A stretch of 64,000 bases of DNA from Kutzneria buriramensis (GTDB lineage: Bacteria > Actinomycetota > Actinomycetes > Mycobacteriales > Pseudonocardiaceae), in assembly GCF_003387475.1 (NCBI RefSeq), contig NZ_QUNO01000009.1:372001-436000 (forward strand). The letters run 5' to 3'. Both the position numbers and the translations under genes were made by a program. The notes beneath the pieces were generated by a model. It was not told the DNA's origin. It saw only the letters and a program-made list of their open reading frames with translations, and did no database searches. Positions 16,618 through 24,294 of the stretch are shown one piece after another; positions within the stretch are counted from its first letter, which is position 1; each line of letters begins with the position of its first letter.

Positions 16618-17544
16618 TCACGCCACCGGTTCCAGCAGGATCCACAGTGGACCTTCGGCCGCCGGCACCGCTCGCCCCGCCGAGTCGGCGAAGATCGTCG
16701 CGTCCGTGGCGGCCGACCGGGACCAGGTCGCCTGGAACGACTGCCCGTCTCGCAACACCGTCGCCTGTCCGCTGCCGACCGTGACCGCGACCGGCGACGG
16801 ATTTCCCGCCACGTCACCGGGAACCGTGCCGGCGCGCGTCGTCACCCGCTCGACGATGACCGTCGCCGCCGCTACCTGGCCGCCGTCGGTCGTGGTCAGC
16901 GGCTTGTTGTCCATGGAGATCGACCACTTCTGGTCTGACCACTCGAAGTCGAAGCCGACGTTCGCCACCTGCTCGTGTCGCTTGGTCGTCGGCGTCCCGC
17001 CGGGCGGCGCGGTGCCGGTCGGCTCCGGCGTCACCGTGCCGCTCCCCTTCGGCAGCTTGTCCGGGTGCACGTACAGATCGTGGGGCGCCTGCCGGCTGCT
17101 GTCACGGAAGTAGGCGTCCGGCACGGCGCTCTGGCAGCCGGTGTCCAGGCCGGCCTTGTGCAGCAACGGCACCAGCTGCGGGGCCGAGCCGGAGCACGCC
17201 AGCGTCGGCCGGCCGTACTGGCCGAGCAGGTCGATGTCGGTCTCACGGGCGCTGCGCACCGGCCCCACCACCGACGGCAGCTTTCCCAGGTACACGGCGG
17301 CGATCCGGGTCAGGCCGCCCTCGACCGGCTCCACGTAGACGACGTCAGCCCCGCCCAGGCCGGTCTGCGGCCGAGCCGCCGCGACGTTGTCGATCTTCAC
17401 GACCAGCGCCGCCCCGGACGGCCCGGTCGGCGTGGTGGACGGCGGCGGCGCGGGCGCCGGTCCGCCGGCACAGGACGAGACCAGCAGGAGCGCCGCCGCG
17501 GCGGGCAGGAGCCAGATTCGCGGCATTCCCCCATGATGCGCCAT
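16618..17544 (-). CDS. DUF3048 (YerB-like) lipoprotein
   Basis: 308 residues from ATG 17544; an internal ATG at 17526 (MPRIWLL) would begin the signal peptide and may be the real start. Signal peptide with lipobox LLVSSC, so the mature protein is a surface lipoprotein with a Pro-rich spacer. The body matches DUF3048: VVKIDNVAAARPQTGLGGAD, VYVEPVEGGLTRIAAVY and VGPVRSARETD are hallmark segments. The biochemical role of the family is not established. The HEAT-repeat gene follows after 3 bases. Confidence 0.85.
   Translation of the reverse strand: MAHHGGMPRIWLLPAAAALLLVSSCAGGPAPAPPPSTTPTGPSGAALVVKIDNVAAARPQTGLGGADVVYVEPVEGGLTRIAAVYLGKLPSVVGPVRSARETDIDLLGQYGRPTLACSGSAPQLVPLLHKAGLDTGCQSAVPDAYFRDSSRQAPHDLYVHPDKLPKGSGTVTPEPTGTAPPGGTPTTKRHEQVANVGFDFEWSDQKWSISMDNKPLTTTDGGQVAAATVIVERVTTRAGTVPGDVAGNPSPVAVTVGSGQATVLRDGQSFQATWSRSAATDATIFADSAGRAVPAAEGPLWILLEPVA
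16641..16651. repeat. Palindrome TCCACAGTGGA
   Basis: Copy of the recurrent motif near the 3' end of the DUF3048 gene, read in a different frame from the copy at 5139-5149. Confidence 0.55.
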
Positions 17545-17581
17545 CCCGGCCCGCCGCGGCCGTGTCGATCACACGATCAGG

Positions 17582-17938
17582 TCACCCGTGGTGGCCGCCG
17601 CCACCACCGAAGCCACCACCCCCATGGTGACCACCGCCGCCGAAGCCGCCCCCGTGGTGACCGCCGTGGTGGTGGCCGCCGAATCCGCCGTGGTGATGGT
17701 GGTGCTGGCCGCCGTCGTCCGTACCGGACATGAACACGCCGCCGCCGAGGTGCGACCGGCGCGACGCGCCGCCCCGCGCCAGCCGCGCGATGCCGGCCAC
17801 GAGCAGCGCGATCCCCACCAGGATGAGCAGGCTGAACCCCATGACGCCCCCTCCCGCGGCCCCGTCCGCGGTGTCCCCTGACGCCGGGTCCGTGGCCTGT
17901 GTCACAGGAGTGTTCTCCCGGATCGGGCCGGAATCCAT
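17582..17938 (-). CDS. Small membrane protein with His/Gly-rich tail
   Basis: 118 residues: a polar N-terminus of about 32 residues, one membrane segment (FSLLILVGIALLVAGIA), a basic stretch, then a C-terminal half of Gly and His only, including five consecutive His. Such tails can bind metal ions (Ni, Cu, Zn) or be low-complexity linkers. No family recognised. It stands 37 bases upstream of the DUF3048 gene on the same strand and may be its first operon member. The repetitive codons (GGC/CAC) are expected for this composition. An ATG further inside (MGFSLLIL) is an alternative start. Confidence 0.65.
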   Translation of the reverse strand: MDSGPIRENTPVTQATDPASGDTADGAAGGGVMGFSLLILVGIALLVAGIARLARGGASRRSHLGGGVFMSGTDDGGQHHHHHGGFGGHHHGGHHGGGFGGGGHHGGGGFGGGGGHHG

Positions 17939-18004
17939 GGGACTTGAGCAAGGTTTGACCCAGCGGCTTGTTTTCGGTCGTCACTGAAGTCACAGTGCAG
18001 TGCG

Positions 18005-19321
18005 TTACCTGGACACCGTGCACCACGTCGTCACGGCCGCAGCCGCGAACACCAAAGCCCCCAGCACCACGCTGGTGTGGAAGCCAGCGACGAAGTCGAC
18101 CGCCGTCAGCGAGCCGAAGATCGCCACACCGAGCGCGCTGCCGATCTGCCGGCTGGCGTTGAAGGTGCCCGACGCCGTGCCGGCCAGGTCCGACGGCGAC
18201 GCCTCGATCGTCGCGGCGGTGCCCGCGGGCATGGTGTACGCCGTGCCGAAACCTATTGCCACCATGGGAATCACCATCATCCAGTACGGCGTCGCGGCGC
18301 CCACGAACGTCATCGCCAGCATGCCGAGCACCCCGGCCGGCAGGCCGATGAGCATCACCCGACGCGGTCCGTAGCGGGCGGTGTGCCGGCCGCCGAGCCA
18401 GGACGCCAGCGACAGGCCGCCCGGCTGCGGCAGCAGCGCCAGCCCGGCCAGCAGCGGCGAGAGGTGACGCACGTGCTGGAAGTACAGTGCCAGCAGGAAC
18501 AACTCGCCGTAGAAGCCGAAGTTGATCGCCGCGCCGACGGCCACCGAACCGGGAAACTGCTTGCCCCGGAACAGGTTCAACGGCAGCATCGGATGCCGTA
18601 CGGTCGCCTCGGTGATCACGAACGCCACGGCGCCCACGCCCGCCACCACGAACGCGATCACCGATCCCTGGATCAGGCCGAACACCAGGCCGGCAACGGC
18701 GATCGTGCTCAGCGCCAGGCCGGCGAAGTCCGGGCCGATCCGTCCGCCCGGCCGCGGCGCGATCACGTGCCGGCGCGTGGCGAAGATCGTGAACACGCCG
18801 ATCGGGATGTTGACGTAGAAGATGAGCGGCCACCCAACCCCGCTGGTCAGCACGCCGCCGAGCACCGGCCCGAGGCCGGCGGCGACGCCGCCCAGGCCAC
18901 CCCAGACGCCGATCGCCCGCACCCGGTCCACCCGGTCCGGGTAGCTCGCGTTGATCAGCGCCAGGGACGTCGGCAGCGTCAGCGCCGCGCCGACGCCCTG
19001 CACGACGCGGGCCACAATCAGCACCGGCAGCGTCGGAGCGAGGCCACAGACCGCCGATGCCGCCGTGAACAGGCCGAGCCCGAGCAGGAACACGCGGCGT
19101 GCCCCCAGGCGGTCACCGACGGCACCCGCCGGCAGCAGCAGGCAGGCCAGCGGCACCGTGTAGGCGTCGAGCACCCATTGGCTGCCACTCGCCGACGCGC
19201 CCACGTCCTTGGCGATGTTCGGCAGCGCCGTGGTGACGACCGTGGCGTCGATCATGATCACGAAGAAGCCCAGGCACACCGCCAGCAGCGGCCACCGGTC
19301 GGTTCTCGTCGCGGTAACCAT
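18005..19321 (-). CDS. MFS multidrug transporter, DHA2 (EmrB/QacA) type
   Basis: 438 residues with 12-14 membrane segments. Motif D1 (VIMIDATVVTTALPNIA) in helix 1, motif A-like GDRLGARRVFLLGL after helix 2 and motif C-like GGVAAGLGPVLGG in helix 5 identify the proton-driven drug exporter class. It exports hydrophobic or cationic compounds. ATG 19321 has no Shine-Dalgarno sequence but lies 6 bases after a TAGCGT -10, so translation is probably leaderless. No regulator is adjacent. Confidence 0.9.
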   Translation of the reverse strand: MVTATRTDRWPLLAVCLGFFVIMIDATVVTTALPNIAKDVGASASGSQWVLDAYTVPLACLLLPAGAVGDRLGARRVFLLGLGLFTAASAVCGLAPTLPVLIVARVVQGVGAALTLPTSLALINASYPDRVDRVRAIGVWGGLGGVAAGLGPVLGGVLTSGVGWPLIFYVNIPIGVFTIFATRRHVIAPRPGGRIGPDFAGLALSTIAVAGLVFGLIQGSVIAFVVAGVGAVAFVITEATVRHPMLPLNLFRGKQFPGSVAVGAAINFGFYGELFLLALYFQHVRHLSPLLAGLALLPQPGGLSLASWLGGRHTARYGPRRVMLIGLPAGVLGMLAMTFVGAATPYWMMVIPMVAIGFGTAYTMPAGTAATIEASPSDLAGTASGTFNASRQIGSALGVAIFGSLTAVDFVAGFHTSVVLGALVFAAAAVTTWCTVSR

Positions 19322-19327
19322 GCTTCG

Positions 19328-19333
19328 ACGCTA
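19328..19333 (-). promoter_or_regulatory. -10 element TAGCGT, leaderless-type, for the MFS gene
   Basis: On the minus strand TAGCGT lies 6 bases before ATG 19321, which lacks a ribosome binding site. Confidence 0.4.
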
Positions 19334-19449
19334 GCCGCCGAAAAGTTCGGGCACGGCCGAAGCGTGAACCCCTCGGCTCTCCCCCGCGTACCGGACAGTG
19401 GCAGTACACAACAGTGTGATCATGCAACGATCTGGTGTGGAGCGTGACC

Positions 19450-19767
19450 ATGAAGGCACGAGCGATTCCGGGCGCGTGCGGCGCGGCCGTCGCGCTGTAC
19501 ACGGCCGCCTGCGGCAGCACCCAGGTCGGGCTGGCCGCCGCGCCGGCGACGCCGGCGCCAGCGCTGACCAACACCCGCTACGGGCCGCTCAGCGCGGCCG
19601 ACATCAAGCTCATGACGCTGGTCCGGGAGACCAGCCTGCGCGAGATCCCAGTGGGCCTGCAGCGGTCGAGGAACCCGCAGGTCAGGTCGGCCGCACAGAT
19701 GATCATCACGCAGCATGTCACGTTGCAGCAGGAGGACCTGACGGCCGCCGCAACACCACGTTCGTGA
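19450..19767 (+). pseudogene. Truncated DUF4142-like lipoprotein
   Basis: About 105 residues. A short signal peptide with a Cys-containing lipobox (ALYTAACGS) precedes GPLSAADIKLMTLVRETSL and NPQVRSAAQMIITQHVTLQQ, the first half of a DUF4142 helical domain. Family members normally run to about 180-220 residues; here the sequence stops within the second helix after DLTAAATPRS. The last 50 bases lie antisense to the end of the next gene. This looks like a deletion or recombination junction near 19740-19765 that joined two convergent genes. Probably non-functional. Confidence 0.55.
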
Positions 19768-19897
19768 TCAGGCCGATCAGCTTGAGCAGGACGAACGCCG
19801 CCACCGCCGCCCCGCCGACGGCGAGCGCGACGGCCGTGATCAACAGGACCCGCGGCCGGACGTGGAAGTCCCCGAGATGGGCGGCAGAATGTTGCAT
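19718..19897 (-). CDS. Small single-pass membrane protein
   Basis: About 59 residues from ATG 19897 (MQHSAAHLGDFHVRPRVLL): a short cytosolic segment, one strong membrane helix (ITAVALAVGGAAVAAFVLLK) and a short Arg/Pro tail. The tail runs antisense through the truncated DUF4142 gene, so this gene may also be cut short. No named family recognised. An inverted repeat GTTGC-N5-GCAAC lies 9 bases upstream of the start. Confidence 0.45.
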   Translation of the reverse strand: MQHSAAHLGDFHVRPRVLLITAVALAVGGAAVAAFVLLKLIGLITNVVLRRPSGPPAAT

Positions 19898-19906
19898 GTA
19901 GTAACA

Positions 19907-19921
19907 GTTGCTTAGCGCAAC
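19907..19921 (-). promoter_or_regulatory. Inverted repeat GTTGC-TTAGC-GCAAC
   Basis: Five-base perfect arms, just upstream of the small membrane-protein start and 40 bases from the end of a winged-helix regulator gene. Candidate operator. Confidence 0.3.
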
Positions 19922-19960
19922 GGTCACCGTCAATTCCGGGTGGTCGAACTCGTGGACGGC

Positions 19961-20236
19961 TCAGAGGTCGACCCAGGCGTCGGGTTGCCAGAGGCGGTCG
20001 ACGAGGGCGTGGCCGGTGGCGGTGAGAGCGAAGCACGCGTCGGCGGCGGGGCGGGTGTCCCAGCTGCCGCCGTCGTGCCGGGAGACGAGACCCTCGACGG
20101 CGAGGGTGTGAAGAGTGTTTCGGACGGTTCGGCGGCCGGCGTGCACGAGGCGGACGAGGGCTGGGACGGTGAGCGGGCCGGCACCGAGGGCGTCGAGGAC
20201 CTCCAGGGTGTACGGGCGTGAGAGCAGGTCGGCCAT
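19961..20236 (-). CDS. Winged helix-turn-helix regulator
   Basis: 91 residues from ATG 20236, chosen because AAGGGA stands five bases upstream and the domain begins there (MADLLSRPYTLEVLDALG). The pattern ALVRLVHAGRRTVRNTLHTL followed by a wing (LVSRHDGGSWDTRP) and ALTATGHALVDRLW is that of HxlR/ArsR/MarR-like small regulators. No cysteine pair for metal sensing is visible. It may control the small membrane-protein gene just downstream on the same strand. Confidence 0.7.
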   Translation of the reverse strand: MADLLSRPYTLEVLDALGAGPLTVPALVRLVHAGRRTVRNTLHTLAVEGLVSRHDGGSWDTRPAADACFALTATGHALVDRLWQPDAWVDL

Positions 20237-20412
20237 GCGGGTCCCTTCGCGGTTGACGGTCAAGGTAGGCAGACCCGTGTCGACACGGCGTGACGCCAAT
20301 GCGACCCATACACTCGGACGGGTGATCCTTACGCGGTCTTGACGGCGTCAGGGAATGCCGACCGGGCGCTATGCCTGCGTAAAACAGCGGCCGCTGAGGG
20401 CGGGGTCGCTTC

Positions 20413-20418
20413 TACCGT
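20413..20418 (+). promoter_or_regulatory. -10 element TACCGT, leaderless-type, for the PhoU-like gene
   Basis: TACCGT ends 6 bases before ATG 20425. A GGGAGG lies directly against the ATG, too close to act as a normal ribosome site. Confidence 0.35.
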
Positions 20419-20424
20419 GGGAGG

Positions 20425-21009
20425 ATGCGGCAGGTTTCCGGCGTCGAGCTGACCGAGGTGTGCGAGTCCGTCGCCGACGTCATCGACCTGGCGACGAGCG
20501 CCCTCGTGGAGGCCGATCTCGTTGCGGCGCAGCAGGTTCTGACAGCCACGACGCCGGCGGCCCGGCTGGCGGAGACCACCGCGGTGTTGGTCGGCCGGTG
20601 TCGGCTGGCGCACGGCGAGCTGCCTGAGACGATCGCCGCGGTGACGGAACTGGAGCGCATGCACGACCTGGCCAGACACATCGCCGAGGTCGTCCACAGG
20701 CACGTCGACCGGCCAGTGCTGTCAGACCCGCTGCGTCAGCGCTTCGCCGCCATGGGGGAAGTCGCCCGCCGCATGACATTGGCGGCGGCCTGCGTCCTGT
20801 ACTACGGCGACCGCGGCTACCTGGTGGCGGTCTCGGCCGCAGCGTCGGAAATGCACCGGTTCCTCGTGCTGGCAGACCGGCACGACGCGGCCCTTGTCGG
20901 CCAGTTCTACGAGCAGTACGCCGACCACGCCGTGCACCTGGCGATGCACTTCGCGGGCGCCGGCGCCGACCGAAACCCGCTGGCCACGGCCGATAGGTTT
21001 TCACGGTGA
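20425..21009 (+). CDS. PhoU-like domain protein
   Basis: 194 residues, almost all helical, with two three-helix-bundle-like halves. The motifs TSALVEADLVAAQQVL and LERMHDLARHIAEVV correspond to the PhoU helices (ALxxxDxxLAxxV and ExxGDxAxxIA types). PhoU proteins tune the Pst phosphate transporter and PhoR signalling. Here there are no pst genes; the partner is a nucleotidyltransferase-like gene overlapping by 4 bases (GTGA). A stand-alone PhoU paralogue with another role is therefore likely. The 188-base spacer upstream shows no clear Pho box. Confidence 0.65.
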   Translation: MRQVSGVELTEVCESVADVIDLATSALVEADLVAAQQVLTATTPAARLAETTAVLVGRCRLAHGELPETIAAVTELERMHDLARHIAEVVHRHVDRPVLSDPLRQRFAAMGEVARRMTLAAACVLYYGDRGYLVAVSAAASEMHRFLVLADRHDAALVGQFYEQYADHAVHLAMHFAGAGADRNPLATADRFSR

Positions 21010-21665
21010 GTGAGCAACTGCCCGAAGGTGGCATCGTACTGTCACCCGCCGAGATCGAGGCGCTCGACGCCAGGTGGTCGTCCTGCTGGACCCCGAGCGA
21101 GGTAGCCCGCCGCCTCAAGGGCGTCACCGCGCCGTGGGCGGTGGCGGCGGGGTGGGCACTGGATCTGTTCCGCGGCAAGCAAACCCGCGAGCACGGGGAC
21201 CTCGAGATCGCGATCCCGGCGGCGCGCTTCCCCGAAATCCGCCTCCCCGGCTACATCTTCGACGCAGTCAGCAGCGGACGGATCTGGGAGAACGCCACCG
21301 ACGAGGTGTTGGCGGCCACCCACCAGACGTGGCTCCGCGACCCCGCCACGGACAACTACCTGGTCGACGTGTTCCGCGAACCGCACGACGGCGACACCTG
21401 GATCTGCCGCCACAACGAGACGATCCGGCTGCCGTACACCGAGATCATCCGCCGCACCGCGGACGGCATCCCCTACTTGGCGCCGGAAATCGTCCTGCTC
21501 TTCAAGGCCAAGCACACACGTCCGAAGGACGAGACGGATTTCGCCGCGACCATCCCGCACTTGACCGACGGTCAGCGCACGACCCTCACCGAGCTGATCG
21601 CCCGAACGTACCCCGGTCACCGGTGGCTAGATGATCTACCCGAAACCTACATTCGGTGTGTCTGA
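21006..21665 (+). CDS. Nucleotidyltransferase-like protein (aminoglycoside adenylyltransferase-related)
   Basis: 219 residues. APWAVAAGWALDLFRGKQTR followed by EHGDLEIAI is the GGxA(L)D-x-DxE type signature of the ANT(2'')-like group; the acidic pair in GDLEIAI would bind metal. A second conserved segment is YLAPEIVLLFKAKH. Family members are widespread in actinomycetes and mostly uncharacterised. GTG 21006 overlaps the stop of the PhoU-like gene, so the two are translated together. The 3' end runs into dispersed repeat copy C. Could modify a nucleotide, antibiotic or RNA; activity unproven. Confidence 0.65.
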   Translation: MSEQLPEGGIVLSPAEIEALDARWSSCWTPSEVARRLKGVTAPWAVAAGWALDLFRGKQTREHGDLEIAIPAARFPEIRLPGYIFDAVSSGRIWENATDEVLAATHQTWLRDPATDNYLVDVFREPHDGDTWICRHNETIRLPYTEIIRRTADGIPYLAPEIVLLFKAKHTRPKDETDFAATIPHLTDGQRTTLTELIARTYPGHRWLDDLPETYIRCV

Positions 21666-21690
21666 CAGCGCGACTCGCGGGGGTTGAGTC
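21641..21690 (-). repeat. Dispersed intergenic repeat, copy C (inverted)
   Basis: On the minus strand reads AACCCCCGCGAGTCGCGC then CAGACACACCGAATGTA, matching copies A and B at 14600-14698. It overlaps the stop codons of the convergent nucleotidyltransferase and MGMT genes. Confidence 0.6.
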
Positions 21691-22189
21691 AGAAGAGGCG
21701 GCCGGTGGTCTCGGGAGGGGGTTCCTCCAGGGCCAGCAGGAAGCGCTTGCGGGGCAGGCCGCCGGCGTAGCCGGTGAGGCGGCCGTCGGAGCCGACGACC
21801 CGGTGGCACGGCACGATGATGCTGATCGGGTTCCAGCCGTTGGCATTGCCGACGGCCTGCGCCGCGCCGGGGTCGCCGAGCTCCTGCGCCAACTGCCCGT
21901 ACGTCCGCGTCTCGCCGTACGGGATCTTCCGCAGCTGCGCCCACACCTCAAGCTCGTACGACGACCCGCGCGGGGCCAGCTCCACCGAGAACTCCGTCCG
22001 CGTGCCGGCGAAGTACTCGGCGAGCTGGGCCCGGACGTCGTCGAAACCGCTGTCGTCGCGCGGCCCGAGCGTGGGCAGCCGGGGCGTGCGGCTGTGCCCG
22101 TCGAAGTACAGCCCGACCAGCGCGGACCCGTCGGCGACGAGCGTCAGGTCGCCGATCGGGGAGTCCGTGATCGTGTGCCGAACGCCCAT
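21689..22189 (-). CDS. ogt: Methylated-DNA--protein-cysteine methyltransferase
   Basis: 166 residues. The active-site motif IVPCHRV carries the methyl-accepting Cys at about position 128; the helix-turn-helix with the Arg finger (YGQLAQELGDPGAAQAVGNA) precedes it. The protein removes alkyl groups from O6-alkylguanine by a one-time transfer to its own Cys. ATG 22189 lies 6 bases after a TAGTGT -10 with no Shine-Dalgarno site, so a leaderless start. The first 46 bases overlap the end of the EamA gene on the same strand. No Ada regulator adjoins. Confidence 0.95.
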   Translation of the reverse strand: MGVRHTITDSPIGDLTLVADGSALVGLYFDGHSRTPRLPTLGPRDDSGFDDVRAQLAEYFAGTRTEFSVELAPRGSSYELEVWAQLRKIPYGETRTYGQLAQELGDPGAAQAVGNANGWNPISIIVPCHRVVGSDGRLTGYAGGLPRKRFLLALEEPPPETTGRLF

Positions 22190-23016
22190 GACCCCACACT
22201 AGCGACCACCATCGCGCCGGCGATCGCCCCGATCGCGACCCAGTCGAGCCACGCCAGCCGCTGCCCCAGCACGACCAGGCCGACCAGTGCGGCGAGCACG
22301 GGGTTGACGCTCATGAACAGCCCGAAGAACTGCGGCGGCACCCGCCGCAGCGCGAGCAGGTCGACCAGGAACGGCACGGCCGAGGACAGCACGCCGGCGG
22401 TCAGCGCCTCGCCGAGCGAATACCCGGTCGGCGGGTGCAACCAGAGCACGACCAGCCCGATCGGCACGTACACGAGCGCCGAAACCAGCGCCGCGGCGGC
22501 GGAGCCCTGCGCGCCGGGCAGGCGACTGCCGACGGTCCGGTTGAGCAGGATGTAGCACGCCCAGCAGATGGCGGCGAGCAGCGCGAGCCCGATGCCGAGG
22601 TAGTCGGCGGTCGGTTGGGGACGAGCCAGCACCATGGCGGCGGGGGCCGCGACCAGGGCGCACCCGACGTCGACCAGCCGCCGCGAACCGGCGAGCGCGA
22701 CCGCCACGGGCCCGAGGAACTCCAGCGTGACGGCGAGGCCGAGCCCGATCCGGTCGATCGCCGTGTACAGGGACAGGTTCATGGTCGCGAAGACCAGGGC
22801 CAGCGCCAACACCGGCCGCCATTCACGAGCGGTGAACGACCGTAATCGGGGCCGGCCGGCCGCGAGCAGCAGTGCGCCGGCGACCCACTGCCGCACGGCG
22901 ACCACCCCGGCCGGTCCGATCACCGGGAACGCCAGCGCCGCCGTGGCGGCCCCGACCTGGCTGGACAGCGCGCTGCCCAGCATGAGCGCCATTCCCCCCA
23001 CCCGTTCGTTCGCCAT
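22144..23016 (-). CDS. EamA-family (RhtA-like) metabolite exporter
   Basis: 290 residues from ATG 23016 (MANERVGGMALML). Ten hydrophobic segments arranged as two EamA halves; AVTLEFLGPVAVAL and FFGLFMSVNPVLAALVGLVV are the matching helices of each half, as in threonine/homoserine exporter RhtA. It exports amino acids or small metabolites. Divergent from a LysR gene 68 bases away, the classic LysR-target arrangement. The 3' end extends 46 bases into the MGMT gene. Confidence 0.85.
   Translation of the reverse strand: MANERVGGMALMLGSALSSQVGAATAALAFPVIGPAGVVAVRQWVAGALLLAAGRPRLRSFTAREWRPVLALALVFATMNLSLYTAIDRIGLGLAVTLEFLGPVAVALAGSRRLVDVGCALVAAPAAMVLARPQPTADYLGIGLALLAAICWACYILLNRTVGSRLPGAQGSAAAALVSALVYVPIGLVVLWLHPPTGYSLGEALTAGVLSSAVPFLVDLLALRRVPPQFFGLFMSVNPVLAALVGLVVLGQRLAWLDWVAIGAIAGAMVVASVGSWAFGTRSRTPRSAT
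22196..22201 (-). promoter_or_regulatory. -10 element TAGTGT for the MGMT gene, inside the EamA gene
   Basis: On the minus strand TAGTGT is 6 bases before ATG 22189 and lies within the last codons of the EamA gene, allowing independent leaderless expression. Confidence 0.4.
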
Positions 23017-23084
23017 GCCGGCAGCCTGCGCCGCGCCCTCGCATACGCAAAATGCATCCGACACGCCATCTATACGCTGTAGTC

Positions 23085-23939
23085 ATGGATCTCGAACTGC
23101 GTCAGCTGCGCTGCCTGGTCGCGATCGTCGACACGGGCACGTTCACCGACGCCGCCATCGAGCTGGGCGTGTCCCAGGCGGCGGTGTCACGGACGCTGTC
23201 CGCGCTGGAACGCGTGCTCGGCGTCCGGCTCCTGCACCGCACCAGCCGGTCCGTCACGCCGACCACCGCCGGCGTGCAGGTCCTGGCGCGGGCCCGCCAA
23301 CTGCTGGCCGAGGCCGACAATCTCGTGCGCGAGGCGACGACCGGCCACACCCGGCTGCGGATCGGGCACGCCTGGTCGGCCGTCGGCCGGCACACCGCCG
23401 AGTTCCAGCGCCGATGGGTGGCGCGCCACCCCGGCGTCGAACTCATGCTCGTCCGTACGAACACCCCGACCGGCGGCCTCGCCGAAGGCCTGTGCGACCT
23501 GGCCATCGTGCGGGCCGCCATCGACCACCAGCGCTATGCGCACGCCACCGTCGGCAGCGAGCCCCGCTACTGCGTGATGGCCGCCGACGATCCGTGGGCG
23601 CGGCGGCGATCCATCACCCTCGCCGAGATCAGCGAGCGGCTCCTGGTGTTCGACCGCCGTACCGGCACCACCACCGCCGAGCTCTGGCCGCCGGACCGCC
23701 GTCCGAAGCTCGAGCACACCAACGACATCGACGACTGGCTCGCCGCCATTGCCACCGGACGGTGTGTCGGCGTCACACCGGAGTCGACCGTCGCCCAGTA
23801 CCGGCGCGACGGGATCGTCTACCGCCGGGTCCGGGACGCTCCGCCGGTGCCCGTGCACCTGGTCTGGCGGAGCCACGACCCCCACCCGGCGACCCACGCC
23901 GCGATCGCCCTGCTGACGGAGCTGTACCAGGGCGAATGA
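23085..23939 (+). CDS. LysR-family regulator
   Basis: 284 residues. Winged HTH at about 1-60 (LRQLRCLVAIVDTGTFTDAA, then VSQAAVSRTLSALERVLG) and a LysR substrate-binding domain after residue 90. TATACG at 23071-23076 gives a -10 eight bases before ATG 23085, near-leaderless. It is divergent from the EamA exporter, which it probably activates in response to the exported metabolite. Its stop codon lies at the edge of the long inverted repeat at 23938-24058. Confidence 0.9.
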   Translation: MDLELRQLRCLVAIVDTGTFTDAAIELGVSQAAVSRTLSALERVLGVRLLHRTSRSVTPTTAGVQVLARARQLLAEADNLVREATTGHTRLRIGHAWSAVGRHTAEFQRRWVARHPGVELMLVRTNTPTGGLAEGLCDLAIVRAAIDHQRYAHATVGSEPRYCVMAADDPWARRRSITLAEISERLLVFDRRTGTTTAELWPPDRRPKLEHTNDIDDWLAAIATGRCVGVTPESTVAQYRRDGIVYRRVRDAPPVPVHLVWRSHDPHPATHAAIALLTELYQGE

Positions 23940-24058
23940 GCAGCCCCCGAATCAATCCAACCAGATGGGGCTGACATTTCGGGGAACGGCGAGGTCCGGC
24001 GACCGGCGCGAACCGGAATTGTCAGACCGCCGTGGTTGGATTGATTCGGGGGCTGCTC
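23938..24058. repeat. Long inverted repeat (26-bp perfect arms, 121 bases overall)
   Basis: Arms 23938-23963 and 24033-24058 are exact reverse complements (outer end GAGCAGCCCCCGAATCAATC). After equal-length unpaired 7-base segments the pairing resumes with CTGACA (23971-23976) and TGTCAG (24020-24025). It begins over the LysR stop codon and lies between convergent genes. No flanking target duplication was seen, so a strong bidirectional terminator or a miniature mobile remnant are both possible. Confidence 0.75.
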
Positions 24059-24119
24059 TGACGGCCCCGCCGATGACGAGGGACCACCACGACGGGCCGA
24101 CCGGTGACGACGCCGCCGG

Positions 24120-24292
24120 GTCGCCGGAGTCAGTGGACGGGCAGGAACGACCACAGCCCGCACGCCAGCAAAACGGCAGGCCGACCTGTCGCCAGAGTCA
24201 GTGGGGCGGCAGGCAGGACCACAGCCCGCACACCGGCCGGGCCACCGGAGTCAGTGAGCCGGTAGGAGCGACCACTACCCACACGCCGGCAG
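24120..24292. repeat. Three degenerate tandem repeats
   Basis: The unit GCCGGAGTCAGTG...GGACGACCACAGCCCGCAC begins near 24120, 24188 and 24241 (spacings about 68 and 53 bases). With the inverted repeat it fills the 355-base space between the LysR gene and the next gene; no convincing coding sequence lies here. Confidence 0.5.
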
Positions 24293-24294
24293 CG

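Noticed and set aside
23938-24058. Insertion sequence ends
   Set aside because: No transposase lies between or beside the arms and no target-site duplication is visible.
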